Assembly: GCA_040508515.1 (NCBI GenBank)
Contig: JBEVMS010000122.1
Span: forward strand, 1-5,487
Origin: JBEVMS01 sp040508515
GTDB lineage: Bacteria > Pseudomonadota > Gammaproteobacteria > Xanthomonadales > Rhodanobacteraceae
Direction: 5' to 3'
Length of the DNA: 5,487 nucleotides
In this document: one piece after another, positions 1-4,969 of the stretch
How the letters are laid out: each line of letters starts with the position of its first letter
Numbering within the stretch: position 1 is the stretch's first letter
Translations under genes and position numbers: made by a program
Notes under the pieces: model-generated
Told to the model about the DNA's origin: nothing
What the model saw: the letters and a program-made list of their open reading frames with translations, nothing else
Database searches by the model: none

Positions 1-2
1 AC

Positions 3-611
3 GCGCATGCGCTGGACAAGTCGCTGGTGCTGTATGCCGAGCATGAGTTCAATGCCAGCACGTTTGCCGCGCGCGTGATCGCCGGCACCGGTTCGGACAT
101 CTATTCGGCGATCACCGGCGCGATCGGCGCGCTGCGCGGCCCCAAGCACGGCGGCGCCAATGAAGTGGCGATGGAGATCATTGCCCGCTATCGCAACGCG
201 ACCGAGGCGGCTGCGGATATCCGCGAGCGGGTCGAGCGCAAGGAGATCGTGATCGGCTTCGGGCACCCGGTCTACACCGTGTCCGATCCGCGCAACGAGA
301 TCATCAAGGAAGTCTCGCGCAAGCTGTGCCATGACGGTGGCGCGCCGACGCTATTCGAGGTGTCCGAGCGCATCGAAAAATTGATGTGGGAAATGAAGAA
401 GATGTTTCCCAACCTCGATTGGTACTCGGCTAGCGTCTATCACATGCTGGGCGTGCCGACCGCCATGTTCACACCGTTGTTCGTGATCGCACGCACCTCC
501 GGCTGGAGCGCGCATGTGATCGAACAGCGCGAGGACGGCAAGATCATTCGCCCCAGCGCGAACTACGTGGGGCCGGAAGATCTCGCCTACGTGCCGATCG
601 ACAAGCGCTGA
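3..611 (+). CDS. prpC: 2-methylcitrate synthase, C-terminal part (5' end outside window)
   Basis: This cytoplasmic enzyme of the methylcitrate cycle condenses propionyl-CoA with oxaloacetate to give 2-methylcitrate and CoA. The reading frame is open from the left edge, and 202 residues are visible, about half of the usual ~380. A GTG at 27 is internal, not a start, because family-like sequence (HALDKSLVLYAEHEFNAST) continues upstream of it. Visible citrate-synthase-fold motifs, numbered in this fragment, are GPKHGGAN with catalytic His49, GFGHPVYTVSDPR (the family signature) with His88, and NLDWYSASVYHMLGVP with catalytic Asp139. The C-terminal RPSANYVGP and the lysine in GPKHGG favour PrpC over ordinary citrate synthase GltA. 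The end is intact (TGA at 609-611). prpB is often found just upstream of prpC in related bacteria but is not visible here. The prpD gene of the next step lies 1.25 kb downstream, beyond an opposite-strand gene. The identification is firm; preference for propionyl-CoA over acetyl-CoA is inferred from similarity. Confidence 0.95.
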   Translation, partial: AHALDKSLVLYAEHEFNASTFAARVIAGTGSDIYSAITGAIGALRGPKHGGANEVAMEIIARYRNATEAAADIRERVERKEIVIGFGHPVYTVSDPRNEIIKEVSRKLCHDGGAPTLFEVSERIEKLMWEMKKMFPNLDWYSASVYHMLGVPTAMFTPLFVIARTSGWSAHVIEQREDGKIIRPSANYVGPEDLAYVPIDKR

Positions 612-671
612 TGTAACCGTGTTGCGGCCGCCATGGCTCCCGGCGCAGGCGTAACTCGGAGTATTGCGTTG

Positions 672-708
672 CCATGGCTTGGGCCGTGGGGGTGTTACTT
701 CTTTTTCG
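672..708 (+). terminator. Weak candidate terminator after prpC
   Basis: A 7-bp stem (CCATGGC at 672-678, GCCGTGG at 683-689, one G·U-type pair, loop TTGG) is followed, after about ten bases, by a T-rich stretch at 697-706. The gap between stem and T-tract is longer than in a standard intrinsic terminator, so this is only a candidate end point for the prpC transcript. Confidence 0.3.
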
Positions 709-737
709 CTAGGCGTTGAGGGGCCAGCAACACTCGG

Positions 738-769
738 ACATCATCGTCACCGTGTGGTGCCGATGATGT
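738..769. terminator. Long inverted repeat between convergent prpC and terC
   Basis: A near-perfect hairpin has outer arms ACATCATCG (738-746) and CGATGATGT (761-769), one mismatched pair (747/760), then CACC/GGTG (748-751/756-759) and a GTGT tetraloop. That is 13 paired bases, with the two outermost arms perfect. It lies 26 bp past the terC stop and 126 bp past the prpC stop, so it could stop or protect transcripts from both sides. Neither side has a proper run of T, so Rho-independent action is not assured. A role in 3'-end protection or as a protein-binding palindrome is equally possible. Confidence 0.5.
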
Positions 770-795
770 TTGAAGGTTGGCGCCGAGCCGGCCGC

Positions 796-1497
796 TCAGG
801 GCAGATCGCTAACGACTAACTCGCGGCGGCGGCGCTCAACACGCCGACGCTGCCACCAGCCGCCACCGACGACGCCGACCACCAGCACCACGTCCAGCGT
901 GTATTTGAGCCAGGCGCGCGCGTCAAACCACTCGCGCAGCAAGTTGTCGTGGGTCAGCATGCGTCCGGCAGTGAAGGCGATCGCACCGGCGCCGATATAC
1001 ACGATCACCGGGAAGCGCTCGATCAGCTTGAGGATCAAGGTAGAGCCCCAGACGATCAAAGGCACGCTGATCAGCAAGCCGATGATTACCAGACTGAGGT
1101 GCCCGCGGGCTGCGCCGGCGATCGCCAGCACGTTGTCCAGTCCCATCAGGGCGTCGGCCACCACGATCGTGCGCAAGGCCGCCCAGAAGTTGTCGGCGGC
1201 GCTGATGTGGTGGTCCTTGTCCTCATGTTTGAGCAGCTTCCAGGCGATCGGCAGCAGCAGTAGGCCGCCCACCAGCATCAACCCCGGCAGCTTGAGCAGG
1301 TAGATCACCAGTCCGGTCAATACCACGCGGACGGCGACGGCGCCGAAGGTGCCCCAGAACACGGCCTTGCGCTGCAGTGCTTTGGGCAGTCTACGCGCGG
1401 CTAATGCAATCACGATCGCGTTGTCACCGGCCAGCACCAAGTCGAGCAAAACGATCGCCAGCAGGCCGGAAAGAAAGTCGCTACTGATGAAATCCAT
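796..1497 (-). CDS. TerC/YjbE-family integral membrane protein, probable manganese exporter
   Basis: This is a 233-residue inner-membrane protein of the TerC superfamily, closest in pattern to the YjbE/YkoY group. Members of that group are known or proposed to move Mn2+ out of the cytoplasm. About seven hydrophobic segments are visible (roughly residues 8-30, 45-68, 72-88, 106-129, 134-156, 161-181, 199-215). Two internally similar acidic motifs lie inside membrane segments: DLVLAGDNAIVIA (Asp19, Asp25, Asn26) and DALMGLDNVLAIAGAARG (Asp115, Asp121, Asn122), the hallmark of the family. A His/Asp-rich cytoplasmic-type loop (HEDKDHH, residues 91-97) follows the third segment. The C-terminus is a short, strongly basic tail (QRRRVERRRR). 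The ATG start at 1497 has an AGGGA ribosome site nine bases upstream. The gene is convergent to prpC, divergent from prpD, and preceded by a manganese riboswitch, which supports the metal role. Tellurite resistance is a historical family name and is not implied. The exact subfamily and substrate are inference. Confidence 0.92.
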   Translation of the reverse strand: MDFISSDFLSGLLAIVLLDLVLAGDNAIVIALAARRLPKALQRKAVFWGTFGAVAVRVVLTGLVIYLLKLPGLMLVGGLLLLPIAWKLLKHEDKDHHISAADNFWAALRTIVVADALMGLDNVLAIAGAARGHLSLVIIGLLISVPLIVWGSTLILKLIERFPVIVYIGAGAIAFTAGRMLTHDNLLREWFDARAWLKYTLDVVLVVGVVGGGWWQRRRVERRRRELVVSDLP

Positions 1498-1505
1498 ACT
1501 TAGGT

Positions 1506-1560
1506 TCCCTGCGCGCGTGACCGATGCAGTGACCCGGGGGGCGCGCGTCCCGACGTCACT
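1506..1560 (-). promoter_or_regulatory. Possible riboswitch expression platform overlapping the terC ribosome site
   Basis: Between the aptamer and the start codon two alternative pairings can be drawn on the RNA. One joins AGUGAC (1560-1555) to GUCACU (1533-1528). The other joins GCGCGC (within 1547-1541) to GCGCGC (1516-1511), which abuts the Shine-Dalgarno AGGGA (1510-1506). Both cannot form neatly at once, so a switch between an open and a blocked ribosome site is possible. There is no T-run here, which argues for translational rather than terminator control. The mechanism is inference from base pairing only. Confidence 0.35.
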
Positions 1561-1561
1561 G

Positions 1562-1665
1562 AAAAGTCTCGTTCGCGAATCGCGCTGCCAGGACCGGAGC
1601 GGTGCGCCGCTCGTGATGACGACCCTGGCACAAAGGCAGAAGCGCCTTTGGAACTACTCCCTTTT
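1562..1665 (-). promoter_or_regulatory. yybP-ykoY family manganese riboswitch
   Basis: This RNA aptamer in the terC leader belongs to a family that binds Mn2+ and raises expression of metal exporters. Read on the - strand it opens with AAAAGGGAGUAG and closes with ACGAGACUUUU, matching the family's conserved ends. Paired parts are P1 AAAAG/CUUUU (1665-1661 with 1566-1562), a stem CAAAGGC/GCCUUUG (1650-1644 with 1637-1631), a perfect stem UGCCAGG/CCUGGCA (1630-1624 with 1592-1586), and an inner hairpin GAGCGG/CCGCUC (1612-1607 with 1602-1597). The conserved GUCAUCA stretch lies at 1620-1614. L1 (GGAGUAG) and GUCAUCA fall in the internal-loop positions where the family forms its metal site. Placement upstream of a TerC-family gene is the classic context. 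Family assignment rests on recognition of conserved sequence and pairing; exact ends are approximate. Confidence 0.88.
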
Positions 1666-1678
1666 GGAGTGCTTGATT

Positions 1679-1708
1679 AGTGTGATGGGCGGTGGCAGCC
1701 AGGGTCAA
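1679..1708 (-). promoter_or_regulatory. Candidate sigma70-type promoter for the riboswitch-terC transcript
   Basis: On the - strand, a good -35 box TTGACC (1708-1703) is followed by an 18-base spacer and a weak -10 box CACACT (1684-1679). The predicted start near 1672 falls a few bases before the P1 helix of the aptamer, as expected for a riboswitch leader. The poor -10 keeps confidence moderate. Confidence 0.5.
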
Positions 1709-1822
1709 GCTGATCTTGCGATCGTGCGGAACATTTTTATGCATGCGCGGTTCAACGCCCCTCTGACGACGTTTCCCCGATGAATTGTGCGTTCGCAAGG
1801 TGGGTGTCCTATGGCGGCCGGC

Positions 1823-1828
1823 TAGAAT
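1823..1828 (+). promoter_or_regulatory. Candidate -10 element of the prpD promoter
   Basis: TAGAAT (five of six bases of the TATAAT consensus) lies 35 bases before the chosen prpD ATG, giving a leader of about 30 nt. No convincing -35 box is seen 16-18 bases upstream, so an activator may be needed. A weaker alternative is TTGCGA (1716-1721) with TATGCA (1738-1743), spacing 16. If TAGAAT is right, an ATG at 1780 lies upstream of the transcript and cannot be the start. Confidence 0.45.
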
Positions 1829-1863
1829 GCGCTTTTCATCACAACGCGCGAGATGCTTTGCTC

Positions 1864-3315
1864 ATGAGTGCAGCCGATATTCGTTCCGCCAAGCGCCCCG
1901 ATCCGGACCAGCCGCTGGTCGACATCGCCAACTATGTGGTCGATCAAACCATCGAATCTACCGAGGCTTACGACACCGCGCGTTACATGCTGCTCGACTC
2001 GCTGGCGACGGCGATGTTGGCGATGAAGTTTCCCGAATGCGTCAAGCATCTGGGGCCGCTGGTACCCGGCGCCACGCTGCCTGGCGGCGCGCGTGTGCCA
2101 GGCACCAGTCATGAACTCGATCCGGTGCAGGCGGCCTTCGCCATTGGCACGCAGATTCGCTGGCTGGATTTCAATGACACGTGGTTGGCCGCCGAGTGGG
2201 GCCATCCGTCGGACAACCTGGGTGCGATTCTGGCGGTGGCCGACTACTTGAGCCGCAAGGCCGAGCGCGAGGGCGGCCAGCCGATGACGGTGCGCGATGT
2301 GCTCACTTACGCGATCAAGGCGCACGAGATCCAGGGCGCCTACGCGCTAAAGAACAGCTTCAACCGGGTCGGTCAGGACCATGTGATTCTGGTGCGCCTG
2401 GCTTCCACGGCGGTGGCCACCGCGATGCTCGGCGGCGACAAGGAACAGATCGTCACCGCGGTCTCGCATAGCTGGATCGACAACGGCGCGCTACGCACCT
2501 ATCGCCATGCGCCCAATACCGGACCGCGCAAGAGCTGGGCCGCCGGCGATGCCTGCCGTCGCGCGGTCACTCACGCGATCAATGCGGTCTACCGCGGCGT
2601 GGTGGGTTATCCATCCGCGCTGAGCGCCAAGACCTGGGGCTATTACGACGTCGCCTTCAAGGGCAAGGCGTTTGAATTCGAGCGTCCGTTCGGCAGCTAC
2701 GTGATGGAAAACGTGCTGTTCAAGATCAGCTACCCGGCCGAGTTCCACGCACAGACCGCGGTGGAGTGCGCCATGCAACTGCACGCGCAAGTGGCCGGCA
2801 AGCTGGACCAGATCGACAAGGTGCTGATCGAAACGCAAGAGGCTGGCTGCCGCATCATCGACAAGACGGGGCCGTTGGCCAACTACGCCGATCGTGATCA
2901 TTGCCTTCAATACATGATCGCGGTGCCGCTGATTTTCGGTCGCCTGACCGCCGACGATTACAACGACGACATCGCCGCCGATCCGCGCATCGATGCGCTG
3001 CGTGAAAAAATGGCAGTGCGCGAAAATCCGCAATTCACGCAGGATTATTTCGACCCCGACAAGCGGTACATCGGCAATTCGGTGCAGGTGTTCTTCAGAG
3101 ACGGCAGCCATACCGACAAGGTGTCCATCGACTACCCCATCGGCCACCGCAAGCGTCGCGCTGAAGGCATTCCTGTGCTGCTGAAGAAATTCGAACAGGC
3201 CTTGCGTGGGCATCTGCCGGCACAGCAGGTCAGATCGATTTTGGGCGCCACCGCCACGCCGGAAAAACTGGACGCCATGCCGATTCACGCGTTTCTTCAG
3301 CTCTTCACATTGTAA
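1864..3315 (+). CDS. prpD: 2-methylcitrate dehydratase (MmgE/PrpD family)
   Basis: This cytoplasmic enzyme of the methylcitrate cycle removes water from 2-methylcitrate to give 2-methylaconitate, the step after PrpC. From the ATG at 1864 the protein has 483 residues, the same length I recall for E. coli PrpD. Family blocks visible are WLDFNDTW (100-107), GHPSDNLGAI (113-122), the basic NTGPRKSWAAGDA stretch (218-230), SYPAEFHAQTAVECA (289-303), DRDHCLQYMIAVPLIFG (343-359) and YPIGHRKRRAEGIP (424-437). The N-terminal helical part spans about 20-270 and the smaller C-terminal lid about 285-475. The frame stays open upstream to an ATG at 1780, but the 28 extra residues (rich in Arg, Cys, Trp) do not resemble the family, and a -10-like box lies within them. 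The ribosome site before 1864 is weak (GAGA at 1850-1853). prpD has its own promoter region and is divided from prpC by terC. The function call is firm; stereochemistry and any acnD/prpF alternative elsewhere are unknown. Confidence 0.94.
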   Translation: MSAADIRSAKRPDPDQPLVDIANYVVDQTIESTEAYDTARYMLLDSLATAMLAMKFPECVKHLGPLVPGATLPGGARVPGTSHELDPVQAAFAIGTQIRWLDFNDTWLAAEWGHPSDNLGAILAVADYLSRKAEREGGQPMTVRDVLTYAIKAHEIQGAYALKNSFNRVGQDHVILVRLASTAVATAMLGGDKEQIVTAVSHSWIDNGALRTYRHAPNTGPRKSWAAGDACRRAVTHAINAVYRGVVGYPSALSAKTWGYYDVAFKGKAFEFERPFGSYVMENVLFKISYPAEFHAQTAVECAMQLHAQVAGKLDQIDKVLIETQEAGCRIIDKTGPLANYADRDHCLQYMIAVPLIFGRLTADDYNDDIAADPRIDALREKMAVRENPQFTQDYFDPDKRYIGNSVQVFFRDGSHTDKVSIDYPIGHRKRRAEGIPVLLKKFEQALRGHLPAQQVRSILGATATPEKLDAMPIHAFLQLFTL

Positions 3316-3350
3316 AGACGACGTTAGCGGAGAATGAAGCTGGTAAGAGG

Positions 3351-3385
3351 GGATTCGTAACAACATGCGAATTTGTTTGTTTTTT
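3351..3385 (+). terminator. Probable intrinsic terminator of prpD
   Basis: A 7-bp stem (ATTCGTA 3353-3359 with TGCGAAT 3366-3372, one G·U pair, extendable outward by two G·U pairs) has a 6-base loop and runs straight into a T-rich tract (3373-3385, TTGTTTGTTTTTT). It begins 36 bases past the prpD stop. The stem is AT-rich and so only moderately stable, but the long T-tract is typical. Confidence 0.55.
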
Positions 3386-3393
3386 GCTAAGCT
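3385..3393 (+). promoter_or_regulatory. Candidate extended -10 promoter of the first ompA-family gene
   Basis: TGCTAAGCT fits the extended -10 pattern TGnTAnnnT. No clear -35 box is visible, which is tolerated by extended -10 promoters. The same TTTTGCTA context recurs before the second ompA-family gene (4828-4835), which supports its use. It implies a 5' UTR of roughly 110 nt. The preceding T-rich stretch is shared with the prpD terminator. Confidence 0.45.
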
Positions 3394-3474
3394 ACCCGCG
3401 CCCGTCAGGGTGATCAAGCGCCTCGGAGCTGTCCGCCCGATGCCTTGTGCGTAGCTGTATCGAAGCATTGGATC

Positions 3475-3511
3475 GGAACTGACGCAAAATTCAATTGGGA
3501 GAGAACGTATG
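3475..3511 (+). repeat. Leader segment shared by the two ompA-family genes, copy 1
   Basis: The last ~35 bases before the start codon (GGAACTGACGCAAAA, then a purine-rich GGGAGA ribosome site) match the corresponding bases before the second gene (GGAACGGACGCGAAAA, then GAGGAGA) with scattered changes and a small length difference. The ribosome site is GGGAGA at 3497-3502, six bases before the ATG. This shows that the duplication that made the two genes included the proximal leader, or that the leader is under common constraint. Confidence 0.6.
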
Positions 3512-4645
3512 AAACGTAGGGGATTGTTTCTGTTCGTCGCCATGGCACTGAGTGGGGTCGGTGCCGCTTATGCTCAAGACAACGCGGTCGTGGATAATTC
3601 CAGCGCATTTCCCGCGGGCTACGATAACCGCTGGTATATCGCTCCCATGGCCGGTGGCTATTTCAACGACGACAGTCGTCACACCAATAACCACCAATTC
3701 TTCTACGGCATTGGCGTGGGTCGATTCCTTTCCCCGAATATTTCGCTGGAAGGGTTTTTCGATCGCACCAAGCGTACGGTCAACAATAGCGACGCCAGCT
3801 GGTTCAACAATAGCGCTGGCGTAAGCGCGCGGTTCTATGCGCGCGGCTGGACCGACTGGCGTCCTTATGCGATGGCCGGCGTACTGGGTAGCTATCACCA
3901 TAACCCTGGCGACGATGGTTGGTCGCCTGCCGCGCAGTTGGGCGTGGGCTTGTCGAAGATGACCTCCGATCGGACCAATATCCGGTTTGAGGCCGGTTAC
4001 CGTTACGACTGGGACGACAAGAGCCAGACCCGCAGCAATAGCCTCACCCCCGAGGACGGCTATGGCGACTGGTTCGTCAACTTCACCGTGGCGGTGCGTC
4101 TGGGCGCCACCCCGACGGCTCCGGCTCCGATGGTTGCACCGCCGCCGCCGGCTGCGCCGGACTGTTCGAAGATGGACAGTGACGGCGATGGCGTGAACGA
4201 CTGCGACGACAAGTGCCCGAACACGGCGGCCTGTATGATCGTGGGTCCGGATGGCTGCCCGACTAAGGTGGTGATCGACCTGCGCGGCGTGAACTTCAAG
4301 TTCGACCATCCGAAGAAGGGGGAGACCAACATCGCCAAGGCGTTGGCTGAGCCGAGCGCCGATTCGATCGCGATTCTGGATCAGGCGGTGGACACCCTGC
4401 AGCGTTACCCGCAGGTCAAGGTGACGGTGGCCGGTTATACCGACTCGGTGGGCACCGATGCTTACAACCAGAGTCTGTCGGAGCGTCGCGCGAAGATCGT
4501 GTACGACTACCTGACCTCGCATGGTGTGTCGGCGAGCCGTCTGGAAGGCCCGATCGGTCACGGCGAAGCGGACCCGATCGACAGCAACGACACGGATGCG
4601 GGCCGCGCTCGCAACCGTCGTACGGAGTTGCAGGTCCAGCAGTAA
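3509..4645 (+). CDS. OmpA-family outer-membrane protein (beta-barrel plus peptidoglycan-binding domain)
   Basis: This is a 378-residue outer-membrane protein expected to anchor the envelope to peptidoglycan. A Sec signal peptide covers residues 1-22 (basic MKRR, hydrophobic core, AYA before Gln23). An OmpA-type barrel follows (about 40-199), with alternating strands, many aromatic residues and a final strand ending FVNFTVAVRLG. A Pro/Ala linker (201-217) leads to a calcium-type, thrombospondin-3-like motif DSDGDGVNDCDDKCPNT (223-239). Five cysteines (219, 232, 236, 242, 250) cluster in this hinge. The C-terminal OmpA domain (about 258-375) has GYTDSVGTDAYNQSLSERRA; Asp312 and Arg327 align with the E. 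coli OmpA pair that holds diaminopimelate. The start at 3509 has a strong GGGAGA ribosome site and directly precedes the signal peptide. Its own terminator follows, and a paralogue lies downstream in the same direction. Membership of the family is firm; whether it also acts as a porin or adhesin cannot be told. Confidence 0.93.
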   Translation: MKRRGLFLFVAMALSGVGAAYAQDNAVVDNSSAFPAGYDNRWYIAPMAGGYFNDDSRHTNNHQFFYGIGVGRFLSPNISLEGFFDRTKRTVNNSDASWFNNSAGVSARFYARGWTDWRPYAMAGVLGSYHHNPGDDGWSPAAQLGVGLSKMTSDRTNIRFEAGYRYDWDDKSQTRSNSLTPEDGYGDWFVNFTVAVRLGATPTAPAPMVAPPPPAAPDCSKMDSDGDGVNDCDDKCPNTAACMIVGPDGCPTKVVIDLRGVNFKFDHPKKGETNIAKALAEPSADSIAILDQAVDTLQRYPQVKVTVAGYTDSVGTDAYNQSLSERRAKIVYDYLTSHGVSASRLEGPIGHGEADPIDSNDTDAGRARNRRTELQVQQ

Positions 4646-4671
4646 GCGGATCTGGTTCAAAGGTAGCGAAG

Positions 4672-4702
4672 AAAAGCCCGGTGCAAACCGGGTTTTTCTT
4701 TT
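4672..4702 (+). terminator. Strong intrinsic terminator after the first ompA-family gene
   Basis: An 11-bp stem (4672-4682 with 4687-4697, GC core CCCGGT/ACCGGG, one G·U pair, then A:T pairs) closes a GCAA tetraloop and ends in TTTTTCTTTT (4693-4702). It lies 26 bases past the stop codon. It should separate this transcript from the second ompA-family gene. Confidence 0.9.
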
Positions 4703-4829
4703 GAACGATTAGGGTAGTTAGAGATGGCCGCAATCTTCACGGTGCGCACACGTGTCTGAACAAGGGCTCACCGATAAGCGCGCTTGGCTTTATTTCCACG
4801 GTTAAAGGGTGTGGCTGGCTTAACGGTTT
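4703..4829. other. Intergenic stretch between terminator and second ompA promoter, no gene seen
   Basis: No plausible coding frame with a ribosome site is present here. The only small structure noticed is the 8-base palindrome ACACGTGT (4748-4755), which could be a regulator site but is short enough to occur by chance. The whole gap between the two ompA-family genes is 321 bases and otherwise holds the terminator, a promoter candidate and a leader. Confidence 0.5.
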
Positions 4830-4838
4830 TGCTACACT
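4830..4838 (+). promoter_or_regulatory. Candidate extended -10 promoter of the second ompA-family gene
   Basis: TGCTACACT fits TGnTAnnnT and shares the TTTTGCTA context with the candidate before the first gene. No good -35 box is seen. The implied leader is about 120 nt. Confidence 0.45.
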
Positions 4839-4872
4839 TCGCTGCGCTTGTTGCTAGGGAAGCCAAGCGAAG
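4837..4872 (+). other. Hairpin(s) at the start of the second ompA leader
   Basis: CTTCGCT (4837-4843) can pair with AGCGAAG (4866-4872), and the overlapping CGCTTG (4845-4850) can pair with CAAGCG (4864-4869). The two pairings use shared bases and so are alternatives. A 5'-terminal hairpin of this kind could stabilise an abundant porin mRNA, as is known for enterobacterial ompA; that role is inference. Confidence 0.35.
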
Positions 4873-4930
4873 AAATGGACCTAAATCCCTGTTAGTGATT
4901 AAGTTCTGACGCGCGATTCCCGTCTGGGGT

Positions 4931-4969
4931 GGAACGGACGCGAAAACTAAAATGAGGAGACACCTGATG
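4931..4969 (+). repeat. Leader segment shared by the two ompA-family genes, copy 2
   Basis: This is the counterpart of the segment before the first gene, with GGAACGGACGCGAAAA and the ribosome site GAGGAGA (4954-4960), six bases before the ATG at 4967. The first codons (ATGAAACGTA) are also the same in both genes. Confidence 0.6.

Noticed and set aside
630..679. Repeated GCCATGGCT (630-638 and 671-679)
   Set aside because: It is only two short copies around an 8-base palindrome; too short to claim a repeat element, although the second copy is part of a candidate terminator stem.
770..1303. 177-codon + strand open frame opposite terC
   Set aside because: It is the complement of the clear seven-segment membrane protein and is Ser/Thr/Arg-rich low-complexity sequence without a ribosome site.
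1681..1696. TGTGA half-site resembling a CRP/Clp box near the terC promoter
   Set aside because: The second half-site (TCACA) is missing at the right distance.
1349..1783. 144-codon + strand open frame spanning the terC start and leader
   Set aside because: It overlaps the terC gene and the riboswitch on the opposite strand and has no ribosome site or recognisable protein features.
1556..1798. 80-codon open frame on the - strand upstream of terC
   Set aside because: It runs through the riboswitch aptamer and its promoter; the sequence is explained by RNA structure and not by protein coding.
2491..3543. Long open frame (350 codons) on the - strand opposite prpD
   Set aside because: It lies antisense to the conserved PrpD coding sequence, has shadow-like composition, and its 5' end overlaps the ompA leader and signal peptide region.
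3491..4660. Long open frame (389 codons) on the - strand opposite the first ompA-family gene
   Set aside because: It mirrors the strongly coding + strand gene, lacks a recognisable domain or ribosome site, and has the Arg/His/Val-rich composition typical of antisense shadows in GC-rich genes.
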